Source: an uncultured Sphingomonadales bacterium (GTDB taxonomy: Bacteria; Pseudomonadota; Alphaproteobacteria; Sphingomonadales; Sphingomonadaceae). From it: a DNA stretch of 64,000 nucleotides. Positions 7,368 through 15,864 of this stretch are shown here, piece after piece; within the stretch, counting starts at the first letter, position 1; the number at the start of each line of letters is the position of its first letter. Position numbers and translations under genes: made by a program. The notes under the pieces were generated by a model. The model searched no databases. It had not been told where the DNA came from and saw nothing but the letters and a program-made list of their open reading frames with translations. The stretch lies in the NCBI GenBank assembly GCA_903832325.1, contig CAILBC010000004.1:1-64000 (forward strand), given 5' to 3'.

Positions 7368-8531
7368 ATGACTGAGCGTGCCCAAGCCATTGCAACCCGC
7401 GTCGAAGCTTTCGTGCGCGATACCGTGATCCCTTATGAACGCGATCCACGCATAGCCGTGCACGGCCACGGCCCGCCCGACGAACTGGTCCAGGAAATGC
7501 GCGCAAAGGCCCGCGCGGCCGGTGTGCTGACGCCCCATGTCCTGCCGGACGGCGGCCATCTGACTCAGCGCGAAACCGCGATCGTGCTGATCGCGTCGGG
7601 GCTGTCCCCGCTTGGCCCGCTGGCAGTCAACACCATGGCGCCCGACGAAGGCAATATGTACCTGCTCGGCAAAGTAGGTTCGCGCGAGCTCAAGCAACGC
7701 TTTCTGGCCAAGATGATCGCAGGGGACGCGCGTTCGGCGTTCTTCATGACCGAACCCGATGGCGGCGCCGGCTCCGATCCGTCGATGATGCAGACCACCT
7801 GTGTCCAGGATGGCAACCATTGGCTGATCAACGGCAGGAAGACGTTCATCACCGGCGCGCAAGGCGCCAAAGTCGGCATCGTCATGGCAAAATCGGCAGA
7901 AGGCGCATGCATGTTCGTAGTCGACTTGCCGGACCCGGCGATCCGCATCGATCGCGTGCTCGACACCATCGACAGTTCGATGCCCGGCGGCCACGCGGTG
8001 ATCACCATCGACAATTTGCGCGTACCCGCCGACCAGATGCTGGGGGAAAGCGGCGAAGGCTTTAAATACGCGCAGATTCGCCTTTCCCCTGCACGCCTGT
8101 CGCATTGCATGCGCTGGCTGGGCGGATGCATCCGCGCAAATGAAATCGCCACGGCTTATGCCTGCAAACGCCAGGCCTTCGGCAAATTGCTGATCGATCA
8201 TGAGGGCGTGGGCTTCATGCTGGCGGACAATCTGATCGATCTGAAACAGTGCGAACTGATGATCGACTGGTGCGCCGGCGTGCTCGATACGGGATCGCTG
8301 GGCACGGCGGAAAGCTCGATGGCGAAAGTCGCGGTCAGCGAAGCACTGATGCGCGTTGCCGACCGCTGCGTTCAGGTCATGGGCGGCATGGGCGTATCGG
8401 GCGACACGGTGGTCGAACAGATCTTCCGCGAAGTGCGCGCGTTCCGCATCTATGACGGCCCGACCGAAGTGCACAAATGGAGCCTGGCCAAGAAAGTGAA
8501 GCGCGACTACCTGAAAGCCCATCCCGCATGA
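7368..8531 (+). CDS. Acyl-CoA dehydrogenase, ACAD10/11-like
   Basis: A 387-aa FAD enzyme with the acyl-CoA dehydrogenase landmarks: FFMTEPDGGAGSDP, the RQAFGK loop in the C-terminal helical domain, and QVMGGMGVSGD. The late segment IYDGPTEVHKWSLAKKVKRD is typical of the ACAD10/ACAD11 branch rather than the EGTxEIQ of ordinary fatty-acid enzymes. The start at 7368 is the first ATG after the SDR stop. Its stop overlaps the start of the APH-family kinase, reproducing as two genes the kinase-dehydrogenase pairing seen fused in animal ACAD10/11. In that family 4-hydroxyacyl-CoAs are phosphorylated and then converted to enoyl-CoAs. Confidence 0.88.
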   Translation: MTERAQAIATRVEAFVRDTVIPYERDPRIAVHGHGPPDELVQEMRAKARAAGVLTPHVLPDGGHLTQRETAIVLIASGLSPLGPLAVNTMAPDEGNMYLLGKVGSRELKQRFLAKMIAGDARSAFFMTEPDGGAGSDPSMMQTTCVQDGNHWLINGRKTFITGAQGAKVGIVMAKSAEGACMFVVDLPDPAIRIDRVLDTIDSSMPGGHAVITIDNLRVPADQMLGESGEGFKYAQIRLSPARLSHCMRWLGGCIRANEIATAYACKRQAFGKLLIDHEGVGFMLADNLIDLKQCELMIDWCAGVLDTGSLGTAESSMAKVAVSEALMRVADRCVQVMGGMGVSGDTVVEQIFREVRAFRIYDGPTEVHKWSLAKKVKRDYLKAHPA

Positions 8532-9604
8532 GCGCCGATGCCGACGCCAATCTGGGCACTACCCCGGTTCGCGCAGGCTTTGCCTTTGACGAAGGCGCGC
8601 TGGCCGCGTGGATGCAGGTGCATGTCGATGGCTTTGCCGGGCCGATGCAAGTGCGCCAGTTCAGGGGCGGCCAGTCCAACCCGACGTACCAGTTGATCAC
8701 CCCGGGCAAGACCTATGTGTTGCGCCGCAAGCCGCCCGGCAACCTGCTTAAAGGCGCGCATGCGGTGGAGCGCGAGGCGACAGTACTGGTCGGGCTGGAG
8801 CAGGCTCACTTTCCGGTCGCGCATGTTTACGGGTTGTGCACCGATGACGCCGTGATCGGCAGCTGGTTTTACGTCATGGACATGGTCGAAGGGCGCATCT
8901 TCTGGGATGCGACAGTGCCCGGTGTATCCAACACTGAACGCGCAGCAATTTTCGATGCCATGAACGCCACCATGGCGCAGTTGCACCAGGTGGATTATGC
9001 GGCCGTCGGGCTTGGCGATTATGGCCGGGCGGGAAACTATTTCGAACGGCAGATCGGGCGCTGGACAAAGCAATACCTTGACGATGCCGATGCCGGGCGC
9101 GATCCGAATATGGATCGCCTGAGCGAATGGCTGCCCGCCAATATCCCTGCCGACGACGATGCCACCACGATCACCCATGGCGATTTCCGCATCGACAACA
9201 TGATCTTTCACCCCACCGAACCGCGCGTGTTGGCGGTGTTGGATTGGGAATTGTCCACGCTCGGCCATCCGGGCGCGGATTTCGCGTACAACGCCATGAT
9301 GTATCGCATGCCGCCAAAAATCGTGGCAGGCCTCGCCGGTTCCGACATCGTCACACTCGGCATCCCCACCGAGGAAAAGTATCTTGCCGCCTATTGCGCG
9401 CGGACTGGCCGCAAGTCGATGCCAGGCTATGAATTTTATGTCGCGTTCAACTTCTTCCGCCTCGCCGCAATTTTCCATGGCATCAAGGGGCGTGTCATCC
9501 GTGGCACCGCGGCATCGGCGCAAGCAAAGGAGCGAGTTGCCGTGCTGCCGGAACTGATCGAGATCGCCTGGCGGCAGGCCGTGCAAGCAGGAGCGAAGAA
9601 ATGA
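8528..9604 (+). CDS. APH-family phosphotransferase (ACAD11 N-domain / LvaA-like)
   Basis: A 358-aa aminoglycoside-phosphotransferase-fold kinase with the catalytic loop HGDFRIDN (His217-Asp219) and metal-binding DWE (Asp239). The opening FRGGQSNPTYQL strand-loop and YVLRRKPPG lysine/arginine strand match the acyl-CoA-dehydrogenase-associated APH group, not antibiotic-resistance enzymes. In levulinate catabolism LvaA of this group phosphorylates 4-hydroxyvaleryl-CoA (established for Pseudomonas putida). It starts inside the dehydrogenase stop (ATGA), implying coupled translation and a joint role in 4-hydroxyacyl-CoA breakdown (inference). It is the last gene of the operon. Confidence 0.87.
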   Translation: MSADADANLGTTPVRAGFAFDEGALAAWMQVHVDGFAGPMQVRQFRGGQSNPTYQLITPGKTYVLRRKPPGNLLKGAHAVEREATVLVGLEQAHFPVAHVYGLCTDDAVIGSWFYVMDMVEGRIFWDATVPGVSNTERAAIFDAMNATMAQLHQVDYAAVGLGDYGRAGNYFERQIGRWTKQYLDDADAGRDPNMDRLSEWLPANIPADDDATTITHGDFRIDNMIFHPTEPRVLAVLDWELSTLGHPGADFAYNAMMYRMPPKIVAGLAGSDIVTLGIPTEEKYLAAYCARTGRKSMPGYEFYVAFNFFRLAAIFHGIKGRVIRGTAASAQAKERVAVLPELIEIAWRQAVQAGAKK

Positions 9605-9743
9605 CTTCGGGTGGACGGGACTTGCTGTGATGGACAAAGCGGGTCCTGATCGAACGAGGTTGACAACCGGCACCAGCTGACGTGTTCACGGTCGAATTTA
9701 GCGTCATTCGTAAGACCACTATGGTGTGTATCAAACATGGGGG

Positions 9744-10530
9744 TCACGCAGCCGCACGCTGCATGTCCGCGGCGGCTTCGCATGAATTGAAATGATGGGC
9801 GCGGACAGTGATTACTGCATGCGCGCCGGCAGCGGACCATCGCATTTGCTGAAGTTTGTTCATGCGCTGGTTGGCCAGCGTGTTTGCCAGGCCTTCGGTG
9901 GTTGAAGTTTCGATCGGCTTCCCCTGGCGATGGCGCAGGCCGTAATTCACCAGATGGGCGCTTTGCCCTTCGATGTAATCTCTCAGCTTGGTCATCGCGG
10001 TGCGCAGCCGCTTGGCCGCGAGCACTGTCTGCGCGCGCATTCGACCGATGTCGAACGGCTCGAGCAATTTGAAAACTCGCATCATTGCCTGACGTGCGCC
10101 ATGAATGTCGCCATGCCAGCCTTTTTCAAAAATCCCCGCAGCATCTTGTCGCCATCGGTGAACGTTGTGATCTGGGTGGCGGCTGCTTGCCCGAGTTCGT
10201 GGAGAGTTCTCTCGATCAACTTGTGGGGGTTTTCTGACGCCGAAATCACCGCACCGATTTTCACTGACTGGCCTCTGTCATTGGTACCAACGCCGATCAA
10301 CACCTCATGGTGGCGGGGGCCATCAGCGGTGTTGCTCCGGACGAAGGTCGTATCGATACCCAGATCGATGGAGTTCACCGGATCACGATTGGGCTGGTCA
10401 GATCGGCCGGCGCGGCAAGCTCACCACGCGCGCAGACCGTGATCCGCTCAATTGGCGCGCCACCATCAACCGGCATGATCGCCGGCATCCTGCGGTGCCA
10501 TGAAACCAACGCAATGAACGTTTCCGACTT
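9744..10530 (-). pseudogene. ISKra4-type transposase remnant, frameshifted and truncated
   Basis: Three reverse-strand fragments in different frames line up in order: about 10530-10375 (VDGGAPIERITVCARGELAA), 10378-10082 (SIDLGIDTTFVRSN, then DGDKMLRGFLKKAG) and 10085-9744 (EGQSAHLVNYGLRHRQGKPI, then TEGLANTLANQRMNKLQQMR and WSAAGAHAVITVRA). The final block with MRWSAAGAH near the C-terminus is characteristic of ISKra4-group transposases. The N-terminal third is missing and there are frame breaks near 10378 and 10083. No terminal inverted repeats were found. The flanking DNA, 9605-9743 and 10531-10702, holds nothing recognisable. Confidence 0.75.
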
Positions 10531-10702
10531 GATCAACAGACATCTGTGTATATGGCATGAATATAAGGAAACCTGTGATTCGACGATGAGGTCCATCTCC
10601 GGTGGAAGACCTTGCCTTGACGGCCCGGCCCGATCGCAAGGCAACCCCGCCGAGATCCGTAACGCGTGCCGATGTGCGAGATCAGGCCAGGGAGAATTCA
10701 GC

Positions 10703-11803
10703 TTGCTAGGCAGCTATTTCATCGCGGATGGAGTCGTTCACGGCTACAACTGGTCAGAGCCGAACTGGCGCATCCCGGAGGCGCGTTACGCGGCCGAAGG
10801 CGGGTTCGGCGCCCACCATGGCATGCAGCCCAATCCGAAATGGTGGCTCAATCAGCAGGAATTTCGTCACGATTGGCAGATTGCCGAACTCGAAGAGGCC
10901 GCCTTCCTGGAATCGGGCTGCGACATCATCAGTTACCACGGCACCGCGATCAACGATTTGTGGTATGATGGCCATTCGGCCGACCACAAGGGCGTCGCGT
11001 GGAAAAAACGCGAACCCGACCGCGTGGTCTATTATGGCGGGGTCAACCCGCTTGACGGCGACAAAGCGCTCGATGATCTGGCGCGCAACCGCGACAATGG
11101 GGCCGACGCCGTCAAGATCTATCCAGCCTATTACGACGGCAACGGCCAGACGCGGCGAATTTCGCTCGATGATCCCGAGTTCGGCTTTCCGTTCATCGAA
11201 CGCTCGCTCGATCTGGGCTACGACATCATCGCCACGCACAAGGCGATCCCGTTCGGGCCGGTTGACGTGCGCGCGTTCGATCTGGCCGACATACCATGCG
11301 CCGCCGGCCGCTACCCCGAAATGCGGTTTGTCATCATGCATGCGGGCATGGCCTTCGTCGAAGAAACCGTGCTTGTGCTGCAGTCCTTTCCCGACAACAC
11401 GTACGTCAATCTGGAAGGCGCCAACAGCCTGCTGCTGTCGCAGCCGCGCCGGTTTGCGCACTTTCTGGGCAAATTCCTGATGACCGGCGCCAACGCGGCC
11501 GACCGTATCATGATCGCCAGCGGCATGGCGCTGGTGCATTCACGCCCGGTGTTCGACGCGATCATCAACTTTGAAATGCCCGAAGATTTGCGCCGAAATT
11601 ACGGCTATCCCGAGGTCACGCCCGAAATCAAACAGAAGCTGCTCGGCGGCAACTTCATGAAACTGCACGGCAAGGATATCCCCTCGTTTCAAAAGACCGT
11701 GGCCGGCGATTATTGGGACCAGCGCCAAAAGGCCGAAGGCACCGATCACGAACTGTGGTCGCATTACCGCGCGCTCGACAACGGGCATCGCGATCATGGC
11801 TGA
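10703..11803 (+). CDS. Amidohydrolase-2 family metal-dependent hydrolase
   Basis: A predicted 366-aa TIM-barrel hydrolase of the Amidohydro_2 superfamily (ACMSD, OMA hydratase and gamma-resorcylate decarboxylase relatives). It contains VVHGYNW at the first strand, GADAVKIYPAYYDG, ATHKAIPFG, FVIMHAGMAFVEET and a C-terminal LGGNFMKLHG, the usual xGNAxRLxG end. A TTG at 10703 with AGGGAG about 10 bases upstream gives the family-length N-terminus; the open frame upstream only reads across the transposase relic. The first-strand HxH is reduced to one histidine. Decarboxylation or hydrolysis of an aromatic acid derivative is possible; the substrate is unknown. Confidence 0.8.
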   Translation: MLGSYFIADGVVHGYNWSEPNWRIPEARYAAEGGFGAHHGMQPNPKWWLNQQEFRHDWQIAELEEAAFLESGCDIISYHGTAINDLWYDGHSADHKGVAWKKREPDRVVYYGGVNPLDGDKALDDLARNRDNGADAVKIYPAYYDGNGQTRRISLDDPEFGFPFIERSLDLGYDIIATHKAIPFGPVDVRAFDLADIPCAAGRYPEMRFVIMHAGMAFVEETVLVLQSFPDNTYVNLEGANSLLLSQPRRFAHFLGKFLMTGANAADRIMIASGMALVHSRPVFDAIINFEMPEDLRRNYGYPEVTPEIKQKLLGGNFMKLHGKDIPSFQKTVAGDYWDQRQKAEGTDHELWSHYRALDNGHRDHG

Positions 11804-12167
11804 CCCTGCAGCAGCCATCACGCGACAGGTCTTGGCGGCGCTAAACACGGTGGTCGATCCGTGCGGGCTGTTCAACGGCAGCCGCATCACGATCGGCGAA
11901 CTCGGCATGTACCGCAATATCGTGGTGACCGACGAAGTGCTGGAGATCGAATTGTTCCTTGATGATCCGTCATGCGCCTTCGCCGGGCAGATCATGCTTG
12001 ACCTCCGCCAAGCGGTCGACGTGGTCGCCGGCGGTCGTGAGGTCAGGATGCCCATCGTCCATGACGACGTCTGGGATGTCGATCGCATCTCGGCGGCTGG
12101 ACAGCGCAAGCTGCTGTCAGCGCGAACGGCGTTGCAGCAATCGCTGGACAGGCAAAAGACGCCCTGA
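11796..12167 (+). CDS. MIP18/DUF59-like small protein
   Basis: A 123-aa protein resembling the MIP18 (DUF59, PaaD/SufT) fold. The helix ITRQVLAALNTVVDPCG is followed by IGELGMYRNIVVTDEVLEIE and LFLDDPSCAFAGQIMLDL, matching the family's VIDPExGxxIVDLGLV...LTLTSPGCP pattern in weakened form. Family members help assemble or deliver iron-sulphur clusters. It overlaps the amidohydrolase by 8 bp, so the two are co-translated, an unusual partner. The similarity is moderate and function in cluster delivery is inferred. Confidence 0.6.
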   Translation: MADPAAAITRQVLAALNTVVDPCGLFNGSRITIGELGMYRNIVVTDEVLEIELFLDDPSCAFAGQIMLDLRQAVDVVAGGREVRMPIVHDDVWDVDRISAAGQRKLLSARTALQQSLDRQKTP

Positions 12168-12282
12168 TCCGCGAAATCGGGCGAATACCGTGGCTTGATC
12201 GCCTGTAGCGAATATGCACGATAACTGATCAATTGGTTGTCCGCAGATGCGAAAGGCCCTGAATTCCGACCAGGAGACAGCT

Positions 12283-13899
12283 GTGAATGGGGTGACAATG
12301 ACTGGAGGGGACGCGCTTGTCGCCGGGCTGAAGCGGTGGGGCGTTGATACGCTGTTTGGCCTGCCGGGTATTCAACTCGATGGCCTGTTCGATGCGCTGC
12401 AACGCGATGGCAGCTTGCGCGTGGTGCATACCCGCCACGAACAAGGCGCGGCCTATATGGCCTTTGGCTATGCCCAGGTGACCGGCAGGCCTGGCGTCTG
12501 CGCGGTTGTCCCCGGGCCGGGCCTGCTCAACGCGTCGGCCGCTCTGGCCACCGCCTTTGCCTGCAACGCCCCGGTGCTGTGCCTGACCAGCACGATCCCC
12601 ACCCGGTATATCGACCGGCGCCAGGGCCTGTTGCACGATATCGAGGATCAGTCGGGGCTGCTGCGCGGATTGACCAAGTGGTATGCCCGGGCCAACGATG
12701 TCAGCGAAATTCCGCGCCTGCTCGACGAAGCCTTTGTGCAGTTGCAGACCGGCCGTCCACGCCCGGTGGCGCTGGAAATTCCGCCGGACGTTCTCGCACA
12801 GATCGGCCTCCCGACTTATGCGGCGGAGCGTCCCGTACTGGGCACCCCGGCGATCCCGCTTGCACTGTTGCAACGGGCGGCGGCCTTGATTGCGCAGGCC
12901 GCGTGCCCGGTGATTGTCGTGGGCGGCGGCGCACAAGCGGCTGGCCCCGAAATCCGCCGCCTGGCCGAGCGGATCGGTGCGCCGATCGTCAGCCGCGCGA
13001 TGGGGCGCGGCGTGGTGCGCAGCGATGATCCGCTGTCGCTGCCCGGCGCAGCGCTGCAGCCGCATTGGCCCGATGTCGATCTGGTGATCGGCATCGGCAC
13101 GCGGTTGCAGCACTTGCGCGAATGGGGCCACGATGACCGGCTGAAAGTGATCCACATCGATCTCGACCGCGCCGAAATGCAACGTGTCGTCGTTCCCGAT
13201 GTCGCGATCACTGCCGATGCCAGGGCGGGCGCGGCACAGCTTTGCGATGCGCTTGCTCCACAGGTGGGTGGCCTCGACATCGCCGCGATCCGCGCGGCAT
13301 TCGACGCCCAATTTGCCAGCGAATTCAAACACCAGATTGCTTATCTCGAGGTCATTCGTGAAGCGATGGCCGACGATGACGTGTTCGTCGATGAGATGAC
13401 GCAGATGGGCTATGCCGCCCGCTTTGCCCTGCCGGTCCTGGCGCCACGCACATTTGTCACGTCCAGCTATCAGGGCACGCTGGGTTATGGCTTTGCCACC
13501 GCGCTGGGTGCGCAAATCGGCGCGGCAGCGCGTCGGGTGATTTCGGTCAATGGCGATGGCGGGTTCCTGTTCACCATGCCCGAACTCGCGACCGCGGTGC
13601 AGCACGCAATCCCGCTGATCGCGATCGTTTTCAGCGATGGCCACTTTGGCAATGTCCGGCGCATCCAAAAGGCCATGTACGGCGGCCGGGTGATTGCGTC
13701 GGACCTTCACAACCCCGATTTCGTGAGACTGGCCGAAGCCTTTGGCGCGACCGGAATGCGCGCGACCGGGCCAGAGGAATTGCGCAACGCGCTAGCCGCC
13801 GCCCGGCTGATCGATGGTCCGGTGCTGATCGAAGTCCCGGTCGACGGCGACGCGATCCCGTCTGCGGGCAAGTATCTCTACGGCCGGAAAATGCGTTGA
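12283..13899 (+). CDS. ThDP-dependent decarboxylase/ligase (benzoylformate-decarboxylase-like)
   Basis: A 538-aa thiamine-diphosphate enzyme with all three domains. The N-terminal PYR domain carries the cofactor-activating glutamate in HEQGAAYMAFGYA (Glu53 from this start), the central domain has VIVVGGGAQAAG, and the C-terminal PP domain has GDGGFLFTMPELATA (424-438). A strong AGGAG six bases before GTG 12283 decides the start over the ATG at 12247. The next gene is an FMN 2-hydroxyacid oxidase and an aldehyde dehydrogenase follows, the same enzyme set as the mandelate pathway. Decarboxylation of an aryl-glyoxylate is therefore a reasonable guess; oxalyl-CoA or acetolactate-type chemistry is not excluded. 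Confidence 0.85.
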   Translation: MNGVTMTGGDALVAGLKRWGVDTLFGLPGIQLDGLFDALQRDGSLRVVHTRHEQGAAYMAFGYAQVTGRPGVCAVVPGPGLLNASAALATAFACNAPVLCLTSTIPTRYIDRRQGLLHDIEDQSGLLRGLTKWYARANDVSEIPRLLDEAFVQLQTGRPRPVALEIPPDVLAQIGLPTYAAERPVLGTPAIPLALLQRAAALIAQAACPVIVVGGGAQAAGPEIRRLAERIGAPIVSRAMGRGVVRSDDPLSLPGAALQPHWPDVDLVIGIGTRLQHLREWGHDDRLKVIHIDLDRAEMQRVVVPDVAITADARAGAAQLCDALAPQVGGLDIAAIRAAFDAQFASEFKHQIAYLEVIREAMADDDVFVDEMTQMGYAARFALPVLAPRTFVTSSYQGTLGYGFATALGAQIGAAARRVISVNGDGGFLFTMPELATAVQHAIPLIAIVFSDGHFGNVRRIQKAMYGGRVIASDLHNPDFVRLAEAFGATGMRATGPEELRNALAAARLIDGPVLIEVPVDGDAIPSAGKYLYGRKMR

Positions 13900-13913
13900 G
13901 CGGGGCCAAGACC

Positions 13914-15068
13914 ATGATCGATGCGCTGAATATCAGGGAGTTGCAGCAGGCCAGTCGGGCGCGTCTGCCCGCGGGTGTCCATGCCTTTGTCGAACGCGGG
14001 GTCGAAGATGATATCAGCGTTGCCGCCAATCTGGCCGCCTTTCGCGACTTAAAAATGCAGCCGCGCGTCTTGCGCGGGGTCGCCAGTATCGATCTGTCGA
14101 CCGACATTCTCGGGCAGCGCGTGTGTGCACCGATGGCGATTGCGCCAACCGGCGGCAATGGCATGCTGTGGTATCGTGGCGACGAGGCGCTGGCCCGGGC
14201 CGCCGCAGCGGCAGGCATACCGTTCACGATCTCGACTGCCAGCAGCATTGATGTCGAAGAGATTGCGCGCGCGGGTGGGCGCCTATGGTTTCAGCTGTAT
14301 ATGTGGGAAGATCGCAAACTGTCCCATGCCGCGATGGACCGGGCCTGGGCGTCCGGCTGCGACACGCTGTTCATCACTGCCGACATGGCGGTGCCGCCCA
14401 ACCGCGAATTCATGCGGCGCATGGGTTTTGGCCTGCCGTTCAAGGTTGGCCGCAGAAGCCTGCTCGACATTGTCAGCCATCCGCGCTGGGCGTTGGGGGT
14501 GATGGGGCGTTATGTGCTGAACGGCGGGTTGCCACGCCAGGCGAATTTGCCGCTGGAATTGAAGGGCACCCTCACCCGCGATCCGCAACGCCGTGCCAGT
14601 TTCGTCAACGACACGCTCGACTGGGACGAAGTCAAAGGCCTGCGCGACCGGTGGAAGGGCAAATTCATCGTCAAGGGCGTGATGCGCGGCGAAGATGCGC
14701 AAACCGCGCTGGCGATCGGCGCCGACGGTGTGGTGGTGTCGAACCACGGCGGTCGCAGCCTTGATTGCTCGGCCCCGACGGTCAGCGTTCTGCCCGAAGT
14801 GGTTTCGGCGATCGGCGGGCGCGGCACAATCCTTTTCGATGGCGGGATTCGGCGTGGTACCGACGTGGTAAAGGCGCTGGCGCTGGGCGCCGATGCCGTT
14901 CTGCTTGGCCGCGCGACTTTGTATGGCCTGGCGGCGGCCGGCCAACCCGGCGTCGAACAGGCGCTCGCCATCCTGAAGGCGGAAATTCGCAGGACCATGG
15001 GCCTGACCGGCAGCCGCACGATCGCAGAGGTGTCGCGCGACCTGTTGGCCCATTCCAGCGACGACTGA
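13914..15068 (+). CDS. FMN-dependent 2-hydroxyacid oxidase/dehydrogenase
   Basis: A 384-aa enzyme of the glycolate oxidase / lactate and mandelate dehydrogenase family. The barrel shows FTISTASSIDVEEIA, WFQLYMWEDR, KFIVKGVMRGEDA, the catalytic SNHGGRSLD (His278) and FMN-phosphate-binding DGGIRRGTDVVKALALGADAV (split motif). It oxidises an L-2-hydroxyacid to the 2-oxoacid. A TTG overlapping the previous stop at 13896 is an alternative start; the ATG at 13914 gives the normal N-terminus. Immediately after the ThDP decarboxylase it suggests a hydroxyacid to oxoacid to aldehyde route (inference). Confidence 0.92.
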   Translation: MIDALNIRELQQASRARLPAGVHAFVERGVEDDISVAANLAAFRDLKMQPRVLRGVASIDLSTDILGQRVCAPMAIAPTGGNGMLWYRGDEALARAAAAAGIPFTISTASSIDVEEIARAGGRLWFQLYMWEDRKLSHAAMDRAWASGCDTLFITADMAVPPNREFMRRMGFGLPFKVGRRSLLDIVSHPRWALGVMGRYVLNGGLPRQANLPLELKGTLTRDPQRRASFVNDTLDWDEVKGLRDRWKGKFIVKGVMRGEDAQTALAIGADGVVVSNHGGRSLDCSAPTVSVLPEVVSAIGGRGTILFDGGIRRGTDVVKALALGADAVLLGRATLYGLAAAGQPGVEQALAILKAEIRRTMGLTGSRTIAEVSRDLLAHSSDD

Positions 15069-15096
15069 AACCATCGCCAGCGAAAGGAGTGCAGAC

Positions 15097-15864
15097 ATGG
15101 CCACGCAAATCAAGCACCAGCACAAGTACAGCGACGCCGAATGGCAAGCCCGGCAGGAGCTTGCCGCGTGTTACCGCATCTTTGCCATGCGTGGCTGGGA
15201 CGAAATGATCTACAACCACATCACCGTGAAAATTCCCGGTGAAGACCACACCTATCTGATCAATCCGTTTGGCATGCACTACAACGAAGTCACCGCATCA
15301 TCGTTGATCAAGATCGACCGTGACGGTAACAAACTGGATCTGGACAACCCCTGGCATGTCAATCCCGCCGGGTTGGTGCAACACACGCTGTTTCACAACA
15401 ATGTGCCCGGTGCCCATGCCATCATTCACGCCCACACCACCGCGACAATGGCGGTGTGCGCACTGGAAGAGGGCCTGCTGCCAACCAATTTCTATGCCGC
15501 GTCATTTGTCGGCAAACTGGGCTGGCATGATTTCGAAGGGATCACGGTACGCGAAGACGAAGGTCAACGCCTGCTGGCCAATCTGGGCAATCATCAGGTG
15601 CTGATGCTGCGCAACCACGGGCCGGTGGTGCTGGGCAAAACGCTGCCCGAAGCGTTTCACATCTTTTTCCTGTTGCAGCGCGCCTGTGAAGTGCAAGTTG
15701 CAACACTGGGCATGGGCAAGCCGGTGATGATCCCGCAATCCGTGACCGACGCACATGATCGCGATACGCCGAAAATGCGGGTCGGCGGAATCAGGCGCGG
15801 CCAGCTGGAATTTGACGCGATGATCCGCCAGATCGACAGAACCGACCGCAGCTGGCGCGATTAA
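15097..15864 (+). CDS. Class II aldolase/adducin-family protein
   Basis: A 255-aa protein with the class II aldolase fold. Zinc ligands are visible in IIHAHTTATM (His111, His113) and the later RNHGPVVLG histidine. The family includes fuculose-phosphate aldolase and decarboxylating relatives; sphingomonad catabolic clusters often carry this longer branch, for which the reaction is not generally known. It closely resembles the second copy at 28725-29480 (shared ELAACYRIFAM, GWDEMIYNHIT, KLGWHDFEGITVRE, LRNHGPVVLG). It is the last gene of the module and its stop overlaps the convergent aldehyde dehydrogenase stop by 4 bp. Confidence 0.9.
   Translation: MATQIKHQHKYSDAEWQARQELAACYRIFAMRGWDEMIYNHITVKIPGEDHTYLINPFGMHYNEVTASSLIKIDRDGNKLDLDNPWHVNPAGLVQHTLFHNNVPGAHAIIHAHTTATMAVCALEEGLLPTNFYAASFVGKLGWHDFEGITVREDEGQRLLANLGNHQVLMLRNHGPVVLGKTLPEAFHIFFLLQRACEVQVATLGMGKPVMIPQSVTDAHDRDTPKMRVGGIRRGQLEFDAMIRQIDRTDRSWRD

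Noticed and set aside
8528..9604. Aminoglycoside resistance gene (APH fold)
   Set aside because: The neighbouring ACAD10/11-like dehydrogenase, the overlap and the GGQSNPTY opening place it with metabolic acyl-CoA-associated kinases.
9605..9743. Possible tRNA or attachment site beside the IS remnant
   Set aside because: No cloverleaf, CCA end or direct repeat pair could be seen.
10307..10702. In-frame upstream extension of the amidohydrolase
   Set aside because: It reads across the opposite-strand transposase relic and gives no family similarity; TTG 10703 has a ribosome site and gives the normal N-terminus.
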